From Alphaproteobacteria bacterium 46_93_T64 (GTDB lineage: Bacteria > Pseudomonadota > Alphaproteobacteria > Sneathiellales > Sneathiellaceae): a stretch of 64,000 bases of DNA. Of the stretch, positions 44,764-52,100 are shown one piece after another. The first letter of the stretch is position 1; every line of letters begins with the position of its first letter. Location: contig MAAN01000036.1 in assembly GCA_002163135.1 (NCBI GenBank), positions 1-64,000 of the forward strand. The letters run 5' to 3'. Under the pieces are notes generated by a model. It had not been told where the DNA came from. It made no database searches and was given only the letters and a program-made list of their open reading frames with translations. The translations under genes and the position numbers were made by a program.

Positions 44764-45381
44764 ATGACAGTGAATGTAGAACTCCACTTCGATGTGGCCA
44801 GCCCAAACATCTACCTCAGCCATAAACTTATCCCCGGTATTGAGGAACGAACTGGCGTTAAGTTCAAATACGTTCCGGTGTTACTCGGTGGCATTTTCAA
44901 ACTGACAGGCAATCAAGCCCCGTTTATTACAAATCAAAATGTTAAAAACAAAAACGAATATATGCGTGTTGAGTTGATGCGATTTATTCGCGATCATGAG
45001 ATGACAAACTTCCGTATGAATGAACATTTCCCGTTAAACACTGTTCAGTTAATGCGGGGGGCAATTGTCGCAGAACAAGAAGGTTTCCTAGATAAATATG
45101 TTGATGAAACTCTGAAAGATATGTGGGAAAATTCGCTAAAAATGGATGATCCAGAAGTCGTGCATAAGGCGTTTACAGATCATGGGTTTGATGCGGACCA
45201 CATTTTCAGTCGTGTTCAAGAAGCTGACGTAAAAGAGGCGCTTCTTGCAAACACCACCCAATCCGTTGAACGCGGGATCTTCGGGTGCCCAACCGTATTT
45301 GTTGGCGATGAAATGTTCTTCGGTAAAGACCGAATGGTTGCTGTGGAACAAGAAATAACTCGTCAGCAACTGGCCGGCTAA
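44764..45381 (+). CDS. DsbA-fold 2-hydroxychromene-2-carboxylate isomerase-like protein
   Basis: A 205-residue thioredoxin-fold kappa-GST relative. The N-terminal F-D-V-A-S-P-N-I-Y-L has Ser13 where DsbA has a Cys, as in HCCA isomerases that use glutathione. The C-terminal G-I-F-G-C-P-T-V-F-V-G-D-E-M-F-F-G-K-D segment is also typical. HCCA isomerases act in naphthalene-type ring degradation, but family members are common in uncharacterised catabolic clusters. I use the ATG at 44764, where the family match begins. Confidence 0.85.
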   Translation: MTVNVELHFDVASPNIYLSHKLIPGIEERTGVKFKYVPVLLGGIFKLTGNQAPFITNQNVKNKNEYMRVELMRFIRDHEMTNFRMNEHFPLNTVQLMRGAIVAEQEGFLDKYVDETLKDMWENSLKMDDPEVVHKAFTDHGFDADHIFSRVQEADVKEALLANTTQSVERGIFGCPTVFVGDEMFFGKDRMVAVEQEITRQQLAG

Positions 45382-45397
45382 CTTTGGAGAGGCATAC

Positions 45398-46150
45398 ATG
45401 CAAAACAAATCCTACGTCCGTTTACGCCAAGTATGCCTCGCAACCCTCGATATTCGAGGAATAGAAGGAAAAATTTCAAGAATTTTAGGGCAATCCCCCT
45501 GCCATCGAGAACAACTGGAACATTTTGGACTTGAAAATTCAATGTTCGCAGTGGGAGGTAGTTTTATAGAACTTGTCGCACCAACCCACGAAAATACAGC
45601 GGTACATCGGTTTCTCAAGCGAAATAGCGGTGTTGGTGGATATATGGCCATTTTTGACTGCGATAACGTTGCTGATCGAAAGCTTGCTGCGGAAAAACTT
45701 GGAATTATACCCGTTTTTGAACGGAACGACGAACATGCAGATCTTCTTCAGCTAGATCCAAAAGAAACAGGTGTGACACTGGTCGAATTTGACCATCATT
45801 ACGGCGGCGAAGACAGGTTCGGAAACTATCATTGGGCTGGGAATGATTGGAAAGACAATCTCAATCCAAACGTTGATATTATCGGCGTAACGATGAACTG
45901 TCTTAATAAAACCGAAAAATCTGAACAATGGTCTGAATTATTTGGGGCCACACCTATGGATTTATCCCTTTCGCTGGATCACGGGCAGATCAATTTCACA
46001 CATTCATCCGCGAAAGACTATTTCGGATCGATGCATCTTGCATGCGAGGCCCCCGACACCATATTGAAAGCTGCCGAAAACGAGGGCTTATCCGTTGAAA
46101 GTAATAATTTTGAGCTAGCAGGCTTGAAATGGACTATTAATTCCAAATGA
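45398..46150 (+). CDS. VOC (glyoxalase-like) family protein
   Basis: A 250-residue protein with an N-terminal glyoxalase-like domain: R-Q-V-C-L-A-T-L-D at the start, F-A-V-G-G-S-F-I-E-L-V-A-P near residue 55, and a possible second half (V-T-M-N-C-L-N-K). It fits the 'glyoxalase-like domain' group of VOC metalloproteins, with His/Glu metal ligands plausible but not certain. It follows the isomerase by 16 bases and is likely co-transcribed. Confidence 0.75.
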   Translation: MQNKSYVRLRQVCLATLDIRGIEGKISRILGQSPCHREQLEHFGLENSMFAVGGSFIELVAPTHENTAVHRFLKRNSGVGGYMAIFDCDNVADRKLAAEKLGIIPVFERNDEHADLLQLDPKETGVTLVEFDHHYGGEDRFGNYHWAGNDWKDNLNPNVDIIGVTMNCLNKTEKSEQWSELFGATPMDLSLSLDHGQINFTHSSAKDYFGSMHLACEAPDTILKAAENEGLSVESNNFELAGLKWTINSK

Positions 46151-46224
46151 AACATTAATACTTTTTTTACTTTAAAAAACGCTAATGTTAAGTTATAAGG
46201 CTTGTCATCTTACACCGTTCAGTA

Positions 46225-46518
46225 TTGATAGGCTCAAACTTGACATTAAATTTTTCACGTCTTGCACTTCCGTTAATCGCTATATTGGCGCTACCGGCAT
46301 ATGCCGTTGCAGGCGCCTCTACGACAAATCCATTTGTGAATGACAAACTGCAATCTGAGACTTTAGATAAGTACGGGTATCAGTCAAAAAAAGGCGTCCA
46401 AGGAAAATTTAGTCCCCTTGGAGATATTCACCAAGGTGTCTTCAAAAAATATTCGGATAAACGTGCGATTTCCAAGTTCGAAGGCGTAAAGAAACAAGAA
46501 AAATTGATCCGAATTTAA
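46225..46518 (+). CDS. small predicted exported protein
   Basis: A 97-residue frame starting with TTG at 46225; a second TTG at 46240 is also possible. A signal peptide (L-A-L-P-L-I-A-I-L-A-L-P-A-Y-A-V-A-G) is followed by about 65 polar, Lys-rich residues with no family I recognise. A good terminator follows the stop. No strong ribosome site is seen. The signal peptide is the main reason to believe it is a gene. Confidence 0.5.
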   Translation: MIGSNLTLNFSRLALPLIAILALPAYAVAGASTTNPFVNDKLQSETLDKYGYQSKKGVQGKFSPLGDIHQGVFKKYSDKRAISKFEGVKKQEKLIRI

Positions 46519-46546
46519 TTTTGCAATCACATCAATATTTCAATAG

Positions 46547-46576
46547 AAAAGGCTACCAAACAGGTAGCCCTTTTTT
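46547..46576. terminator. bidirectional Rho-independent terminator
   Basis: A 7-base stem (GGCTACC and GGTAGCC, loop AAACA) is flanked by AAAA on the left and CTTTTTT on the right. It can end the small exported protein transcript (plus) and the VPLPA-CTERM gene transcript (minus), whose stop lies at 46595. Confidence 0.85.
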
Positions 46577-46594
46577 AGTTTAGTTACATTGAAA

Positions 46595-47254
46595 CTAAGC
46601 TGATGCTTTTTTCTTGCGCCATCCCAAGAAACCCATCAATGCCAAGCCAGCGCCATAAAGCGGAAGTGTTGCTGGAAGTGGGATTGCAGACAACGTTACA
46701 ACACGGATCCAATCACCGGGCTGACTAACGCCCATACCAACAAGCAACGTGCTACCAGCGATTATATAAGCGTCGGCACCTTCCATACCACGCGCAGAAT
46801 ATGGCGCAGTATAAGTTGAGCCCGCGGCGCCAAGAACTGCTGTTGAAGCTGCTTCAAGGGCCCCCACACCATCAGACATAACGCCTAATACCGTACCGCT
46901 AAATGTCCATAATACACCTGTATGGAATACAGTGGCTGCTCCACCTGTGGGTTTGTTCAAAAAGATCATATGACTATCGACACGCGTTCCCGCAGCAATT
47001 ACGCCGGTGTCATATGAAATAGGAGCTCCGAGCACAACACCTTGCATTTCATCAAAGCCTTCTTGCGCAAGATTGGTAACAACCGGGTCAGTCACAAGTA
47101 CAGGTGCCGCAATTATACTTGCAAGCACACCCGCCGTACTAACCGGCCCTCCAACACTGACAAGTGCTGAGTGTGCTGAAGATAAGGTGACAGCAGATGC
47201 AAGGATTGAGGCCGCTAAAACCGCAAGGCCTTTGCCGAATACGTTTTTTTTCAT
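46595..47254 (-). CDS. VPLPA-CTERM sorting domain protein
   Basis: A 219-residue exported protein. A signal peptide (K-K-N-V-F-G-K-G then hydrophobic to S-A-H-S-A) is followed by a domain rich in Val, Gly and Ala. The C-terminus has I-P-L-P-A-T-L-P-L-Y-G-A-G-L-A-L-M-G-F-L-G-W-R-K-K-K, a VPLPA-CTERM signal: motif, membrane helix, basic tail. Such proteins are processed by an exosortase, which is not encoded here. The ATG at 47254 follows GGAGGG. The mature domain has no recognisable function. Confidence 0.85.
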   Translation of the reverse strand: MKKNVFGKGLAVLAASILASAVTLSSAHSALVSVGGPVSTAGVLASIIAAPVLVTDPVVTNLAQEGFDEMQGVVLGAPISYDTGVIAAGTRVDSHMIFLNKPTGGAATVFHTGVLWTFSGTVLGVMSDGVGALEAASTAVLGAAGSTYTAPYSARGMEGADAYIIAGSTLLVGMGVSQPGDWIRVVTLSAIPLPATLPLYGAGLALMGFLGWRKKKASA

Positions 47255-47674
47255 CGTTCCCTCCAGATAGGTACTGTTACGAGTAACTTTCCAATCAGCC
47301 AAGGTTGTAAAACAGATGTTAAACGACTGGATTTATTTATATATTAGATAAACTGATATATAGGTAATTCTCTTCAGAACATCAACTGTTACGTGGGTTT
47401 ACACAAATTAAGTAGTCCACATATGAGATATATGGTTCAGCAAAAATTAACCATTTGTTGCAAAATAAATTTTTTAAATCAACGATTTGGAAATTTTAAT
47501 TTCGGTAAAATTGAGTCTAAATTGATCTCTGTGTAATATTTTGAATGCAGTGTAAAATCAAGAATAACGCAGCTATTGTGGCGTTCCTATCGAAACGAAG
47601 ATTTAAACCATTAGTCATTCAAACCGAAAAATGAGACGTGCTTTGTTGGCAGCGAGTAAAGAACGGAAGTATAA
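47255..47674. other. AT-rich divergent intergenic region
   Basis: A 420-base gene-free region between the VPLPA-CTERM gene and the oxygenase gene. It is very AT-rich and holds a small palindrome GAAATTTTAATTTC at 47490-47503. Promoters for both genes must lie here. I see no ORF of note, RNA gene or long repeat. Confidence 0.4.
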
Positions 47675-48454
47675 ATGGCGCTAGATCATATTGTTGATGA
47701 GAACAAATATCCGTTGGGACGAGAGGATTTTCAAACCCAATGCCGTAAAATTCTGGAAACAGAGGGTGCTCTTGTTTTTCCAGGTTTCTTGAAGGAAACC
47801 GCTATTGTTGAAATTCACAACGATGGCAAAAACAAACAGTCTTCAGCGTATTTTTGCGAACAAAGACACAATGTCTACCTCACCCCCTCTGATCCGGATT
47901 ATCCAACCGATCACATCCGAAACCATGAAGTCGTAACGACTAAAGGCTGCATCACGGATGACCAAGTTCCAGATAATTCTCCCCTTCGCGAGTTATATGA
48001 CAGCGACGCGTTTAAACACTTCCTTTGTGAAGTTTTAGGTGAACAAGCCTTGCACCCATATGCAGATCCTCTTTCCTCCATTAACTTGCATTTCACAGGC
48101 GACGGACAGGAATTGGGTTGGCATTTCGACAACTCATCTTTCGCAATTACCTTGATGATCCAGTCGCCAGATGATGGCGGTAGTTTTGACTATATAAAAG
48201 ATCTTCGCAATGCGGATACGGGTGATATGAATTTTGGAGGTGTCAAAGATGCTCTCGCGGGGGAAATAGAATTTGAAAGCCTGTCTATGCCAGCAGGAAC
48301 ACTGGTTCTTTTCCGGGGTCGGAATTCGCTGCACCGCGTGGCACCGGTGAAAGGTAATACAACACGAATGCTCGCCGTGCTTGCCTATAATTCAAAATCT
48401 GGTATTTCTCTATCCGAAAACGCCCGCATGACATTTTTCGGACGCTTGAATTAA
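47675..48454 (+). CDS. 2-oxoglutarate/Fe(II)-dependent oxygenase-like protein
   Basis: A 259-residue double-stranded beta-helix protein. The iron triad is visible as H150-F-D152 and His220 (L-H-R-V-A-P-V), with Arg231 (T-R-M-L-A-V) as the likely 2-oxoglutarate anchor. It resembles 2OG oxygenases that act on amino acids or small metabolites, including the HalD/ArpA-like group. The homocysteine S-methyltransferase gene follows by 22 bases, so the two probably share an operon. The substrate is unknown. Confidence 0.84.
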   Translation: MALDHIVDENKYPLGREDFQTQCRKILETEGALVFPGFLKETAIVEIHNDGKNKQSSAYFCEQRHNVYLTPSDPDYPTDHIRNHEVVTTKGCITDDQVPDNSPLRELYDSDAFKHFLCEVLGEQALHPYADPLSSINLHFTGDGQELGWHFDNSSFAITLMIQSPDDGGSFDYIKDLRNADTGDMNFGGVKDALAGEIEFESLSMPAGTLVLFRGRNSLHRVAPVKGNTTRMLAVLAYNSKSGISLSENARMTFFGRLN

Positions 48455-48476
48455 ATGTAAGTAAAAGGAATTTGCG

Positions 48477-49394
48477 ATGTCCAAAGTGGTTCTTCTCGAT
48501 GGCGGTATGGGGCAGGAATTGCTGCGTCGCTCCACTCAACAACCGCATTCCATGTGGTCAGCGAAAGTTCTCATGGACGAGCCCGAAATCGTCGAGGCTG
48601 TACATACCGATTACATCAATGCAGGTGCCCGTGTAATCACCCTCAATAATTATTCTGTCACGCCAGAACGATTGGCGCGGGAAGGTTACCCTGAACTCTT
48701 TGATGTTTTGCAGCGTAGAGCCATCGATATAGCCAAGCGTGCGCGCGATAAGTCACAAAAAGCTCGGGATAATGACGTCAATATCGCAGGATGCTTACCC
48801 CCTCTCTTCGCCAGTTACAAACCGGAACTTGCGCCTGACTTTGAAGAATGTCTGGAAAAATATCGTGTCATCGCCGATGTACAAGCAGCAGAGGTAGATC
48901 TGTTTATTTGCGAAACTATGTCCTCCATCAAGGAAGGGACCGCGTCTGCCATGGCGTCCCAAGGTCACGGTCACCCTGTATGGCTTAGCCTCTCCTTAGA
49001 AGATAATCTGGAACTACGTCTTCGCTCCGGCGAGCCTCTCACTGATGCGATTGAAACAATCAAAGCAAAATGTAAGATCGACGCCCTCCTCCTCAACTGC
49101 TCGATGCCGGAGGCTATTAACGCGGCAATGGAGACACTGACGCACAGCTTTACCCCTGTAGGTGCCTATGCCAACGGCTTCACTAGCATCGCAGCACTTA
49201 AGCCTGGCGGTACAGTTTCAGGACTCACAGCACGTAACGATCTCGGCCCAAAAGACTATGCCAAATTTACAATGTCATGGGTAAACTCTGGTGCAAAAAT
49301 CGTTGGTGGTTGCTGCGAAGTCGGGCCTGCTCATATCGCAGAACTGGAACGTCAATTGTTGGAGGCAAACTTAGAGGTATCCAGCAGTTTGTAG
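48477..49394 (+). CDS. homocysteine S-methyltransferase family protein
   Basis: A 305-residue zinc TIM-barrel methyltransferase. The metal ligands are in L-L-N-C-S (residue about 198) and V-G-G-C-C-E-V-G-P near 285, and the start L-L-D-G-G-M-G-Q-E-L matches the family. Members use betaine, S-methylmethionine or similar donors to methylate homocysteine. The next-door 2OG oxygenase is an uncommon partner. It could link to the betaine pathway elsewhere in the window, but that is inference. Confidence 0.88.
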   Translation: MSKVVLLDGGMGQELLRRSTQQPHSMWSAKVLMDEPEIVEAVHTDYINAGARVITLNNYSVTPERLAREGYPELFDVLQRRAIDIAKRARDKSQKARDNDVNIAGCLPPLFASYKPELAPDFEECLEKYRVIADVQAAEVDLFICETMSSIKEGTASAMASQGHGHPVWLSLSLEDNLELRLRSGEPLTDAIETIKAKCKIDALLLNCSMPEAINAAMETLTHSFTPVGAYANGFTSIAALKPGGTVSGLTARNDLGPKDYAKFTMSWVNSGAKIVGGCCEVGPAHIAELERQLLEANLEVSSSL

Positions 49395-49821
49395 AACACA
49401 AATTTTCCTAAAATATTTGATCATTGTTTTCAAAGTTGCGGAGTAAAGACGCTTCAATTTAGTACCTGAGTGAATGCGTCTTTCTCTGATCTAGCACCCT
49501 TGATTCGCAGCATTATCCTTTAATGATCCTTAGATTTATGAAATTACATTAATAAGGGATGACAATAATCTTTAGCGCACTTGTTCTAACTAAATGTAAT
49601 TTACCAATTTTAATTGTTTGAAATAAATCAACATTTCAGAATTAAATGGTTAATTTTGTGTTAACAAATTTTTCTGCAAAAATTAAGGGCAAGACAGCAT
49701 TCACATGGAAGTATTTGAGTTCTTTGGTGTTTACGCCTAAAATACACCTCAATAAGTAGCATTTTGAATTGCCTATAATAGCAACGATAAAAAACTACCA
49801 ACGAATTTTGAGGGGCACTTC
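49395..49821. other. AT-rich intergenic region with a long-armed hairpin
   Basis: A 427-base gene-free region. An inverted repeat AAAGACGC / GCGTCTTT at 49445-49452 and 49476-49483, with a partly pairing 23-base loop, lies 50 bases after the methyltransferase gene and may end its transcript. The rest is AT-rich with no ORF or RNA gene that I can support. The promoter of the VPLPA-CTERM gene should be in the last 100 bases. Confidence 0.45.
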
Positions 49822-50433
49822 ATGTTAAAGAGCGTTTTGATGACCGCAGCCGCGGCAATGGTTGCACTGACAACAATGACAAGCGTAGCTACATCAGCGA
49901 CCGTTACATCACTTTCAGATAATTTTGACAGTGAAACTCAAGCGTTAAATTACGGTGCTTTTGCAAACTGGAACGTCAGTAACGGTACCGTCGATGTAAT
50001 TGGAACACCGGGCAGGTTTCCACTTTGCGATAGTGCAAATTGCGTTGACCTTGACGGTTCCACTTCAAATGCAGGTGATTTAACAACAAAAGACACTTTC
50101 GCAGCTGGAACCTATGAACTATCTTTCCGTTTGGCGGGCAACCAACGCCGATCATCTCTTAATGACGGTGTAGATATCTCGTTTGGTGGTTTGATTGCTA
50201 CGCTTACGAAAGCTCATAATGATCCATTCCAATTATACACATATATTGTAACGCTTGCGTCAGCTGATTACTTGTCATTCAGCCATGCAGGTGGTGATAA
50301 CATTGGCTTGCTATTAGACGATGTAAACGTGACAGCCGTACCATTGCCAGCAGCGTTACCACTATACGGTGCAGGTCTTGCCGCGATGGGATTTGTTGGT
50401 TGGCGCCGCAAGCAGAAGCTTGCTAAAACCTAA
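49822..50433 (+). CDS. VPLPA-CTERM sorting domain protein
   Basis: A 203-residue exported protein. A Sec signal peptide at residues 1-26 is followed by a beta-rich domain (D-N-F-D-S-E-T then A-N-W-N-V-S-N-G-T-V-D-V-I-G) of the kind seen in jelly-roll, PEP-CTERM-like surface proteins. The C-terminus has V-P-L-P-A-A-L-P-L-Y-G-A-G-L-A-A-M-G-F-V-G-W-R-R-K. The tail is close to that of the protein at 46595, while the mature domains differ, as expected of a shared sorting signal. Ribosome site GAGGGG precedes the start. Confidence 0.86.
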   Translation: MLKSVLMTAAAAMVALTTMTSVATSATVTSLSDNFDSETQALNYGAFANWNVSNGTVDVIGTPGRFPLCDSANCVDLDGSTSNAGDLTTKDTFAAGTYELSFRLAGNQRRSSLNDGVDISFGGLIATLTKAHNDPFQLYTYIVTLASADYLSFSHAGGDNIGLLLDDVNVTAVPLPAALPLYGAGLAAMGFVGWRRKQKLAKT

Positions 50434-50460
50434 CACAACAAGCTAACAACAAAATTGATT

Positions 50461-50494
50461 TAGGTCGCCGATGCTTTCGGCGACCTATTTTTTT
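50461..50494 (+). terminator. Rho-independent terminator after VPLPA-CTERM gene
   Basis: A perfect 11-base stem (TAGGTCGCCGA and TCGGCGACCTA, loop TGCTT) is followed by seven T. It lies 28 bases after the stop codon and separates this gene from the convergent aldolase gene. Confidence 0.92.
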
Positions 50495-50514
50495 GTCGCA
50501 AAAAAGTGTGGTCG

Positions 50515-51144
50515 TTAGTCTTTTATTTTTTCCAATATTCGCCTGACATCCGATGAAATTTGTTTCCAATCTCCGGCAACAATCCTGCCTATACCAACAA
50601 ACCATGAACCACCCACACAAATTACGTTGGGAGTTTCTAAATACGATGAGATGTTTTTCTCATTGACCCCGCCTGTTGGACAAAACCGGACGCTCGATAA
50701 AGGAGCGGACAGGCTTTTCAAAAAATTCACGCCTCCTGCGGCTTCTGCCGGGAAGAATTTTTGTATCTGATATCCGTATTCAAGGTTTCGCATCACTTCT
50801 GATGCCGTCGAGGCACCGGGTAGGAATGCAAGACCAGACGCTACAATTACTTTTTGCAGCTTATCAGTCAAACCCGGGCTTACACCATATGCAGCGCCAG
50901 CATCTTGCACCGCGCTAACATGATCTGCTGTGAGGATTGTCCCCGCACCAACAGCCATTTCAGGGTACTCTCGTACTGCGGTCCTTACACAGTCAAGCGC
51001 AGCATCGGTTCTTAGGGTAATTTCAATTGTTGAAATCCCGCCTTCAAGCAACGCGTCACATAACGGTGACACGTCTTCCACTCGGTCGAGTGCAACAACA
51101 GGAATAAGCTGATTATTTGAAAGTATTTTTTCGATGGTAGTCAT
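50515..51144 (-). CDS. eda: KDPG aldolase (2-dehydro-3-deoxy-phosphogluconate aldolase)
   Basis: A 209-residue class I aldolase. The Glu of G-G-I-S-T-I-E-I-T-L-R-T and the Schiff-base Lys in Q-K-F-F-P-A-E are in place, with C-P-T-G-G-V-N-E downstream. It splits KDPG (or 6-phospho-KDGal) to pyruvate and glyceraldehyde 3-phosphate. It overlaps the kinase gene by four bases and is last in the operon ROK regulator-dehydratase-kinase-aldolase. Confidence 0.93.
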   Translation of the reverse strand: MTTIEKILSNNQLIPVVALDRVEDVSPLCDALLEGGISTIEITLRTDAALDCVRTAVREYPEMAVGAGTILTADHVSAVQDAGAAYGVSPGLTDKLQKVIVASGLAFLPGASTASEVMRNLEYGYQIQKFFPAEAAGGVNFLKSLSAPLSSVRFCPTGGVNEKNISSYLETPNVICVGGSWFVGIGRIVAGDWKQISSDVRRILEKIKD

Positions 51145-52100
51145 AGCAAGTCACGTGCCTCCATTTCAGGCATATCAGTTTTCGGGATAATGGCACCGGC
51201 GTGCTGAATAACCGAAGCGGAAAGAGTGGCTCCCAATCGAGCTGAAGTCATCATATTTTGACCTGTCATGCGCCCATAAAGGTACCCAGCATTAAAAGAA
51301 TCCCCGGCTGCAGTCGTATCAACAACATTCATCACTGGCTTAATTGGGGCTTCGGTTATCTCAGACGGCGTTCCTAATAAAACCGGACCAGTCCCCTGTT
51401 TTACAACCACTTCAGAAATCCTATAACTCAACAACCTGTTCAATGTGGTCTCAGCTGCACCGTCTTCGAAGACCGCGTGTTCATCTTCGGCCCCCGCCAA
51501 GGCAACATCACAAAGTTCCCAAAACTGTTCGTACCAGTATTTGGCTTTCTCGCGGCTCTCCCACAGAATTGGTCGGTAATTTCCGTCAAACACAATTTTC
51601 CGACCAGAGTTTTTAATTTCTTTCAGGGCAGATTGAAGCCTCTTACGTCCCTCTTCTCCTAAAATGGCAATCGAAATACCGGACAGATAAATCCAATCAT
51701 TTTCAAACACTTGTGCTTGTAATGCGCTCCATTCTGAGCTCATAAATTCCCGTGCAGGAGCGGCGCTTCGCCAATAATGAAATGATCTTTCGCCCTCTTC
51801 ATCAGTTTTGATAATGTAGAGCCCAGAACAGCTGTTTTGCTTTATGCCAACCAAATCACAGTTCACACCTTCACTCTGCCATGCTGAAACAAGCTCATTA
51901 CTGTAAGGATCATCCCCCATAACGGTCGCAAATTGCACTTTAGCGCCCTGCCCGATTAATCGGCTCAGATAAACAGCTGTATTGAGAACGTCCCCCCCGA
52001 AACCACGGGAGAGGCGACCATCCGCCTCCTCCCTCAGTTCAACCATACATTCCCCAATGAGAGAAATTACCGGCTTTTTTGTACCGTTCAAAAGCCCCAT
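51141..52100 (-). CDS. kdgK: PfkB-family sugar kinase, 2-keto-3-deoxygluconate kinase-like
   Basis: A 319-residue ribokinase-family protein. N-terminal G-E-C-M-V-E-L and G-G-D-V-L-N-T-A-V-Y-L, and the C-terminal V-D-T-T-A-A-G-D-S-F-N-A-G-Y anion hole with catalytic Asp, are typical of KdgK. It should make KDPG (or KDPGal) from the keto-deoxy acid released by the upstream dehydratase. Start and stop overlap both neighbours (TGATG and ATGA), so the three enzymes are tightly coupled. Confidence 0.86.
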   Translation of the reverse strand: MGLLNGTKKPVISLIGECMVELREEADGRLSRGFGGDVLNTAVYLSRLIGQGAKVQFATVMGDDPYSNELVSAWQSEGVNCDLVGIKQNSCSGLYIIKTDEEGERSFHYWRSAAPAREFMSSEWSALQAQVFENDWIYLSGISIAILGEEGRKRLQSALKEIKNSGRKIVFDGNYRPILWESREKAKYWYEQFWELCDVALAGAEDEHAVFEDGAAETTLNRLLSYRISEVVVKQGTGPVLLGTPSEITEAPIKPVMNVVDTTAAGDSFNAGYLYGRMTGQNMMTSARLGATLSASVIQHAGAIIPKTDMPEMEARDLL

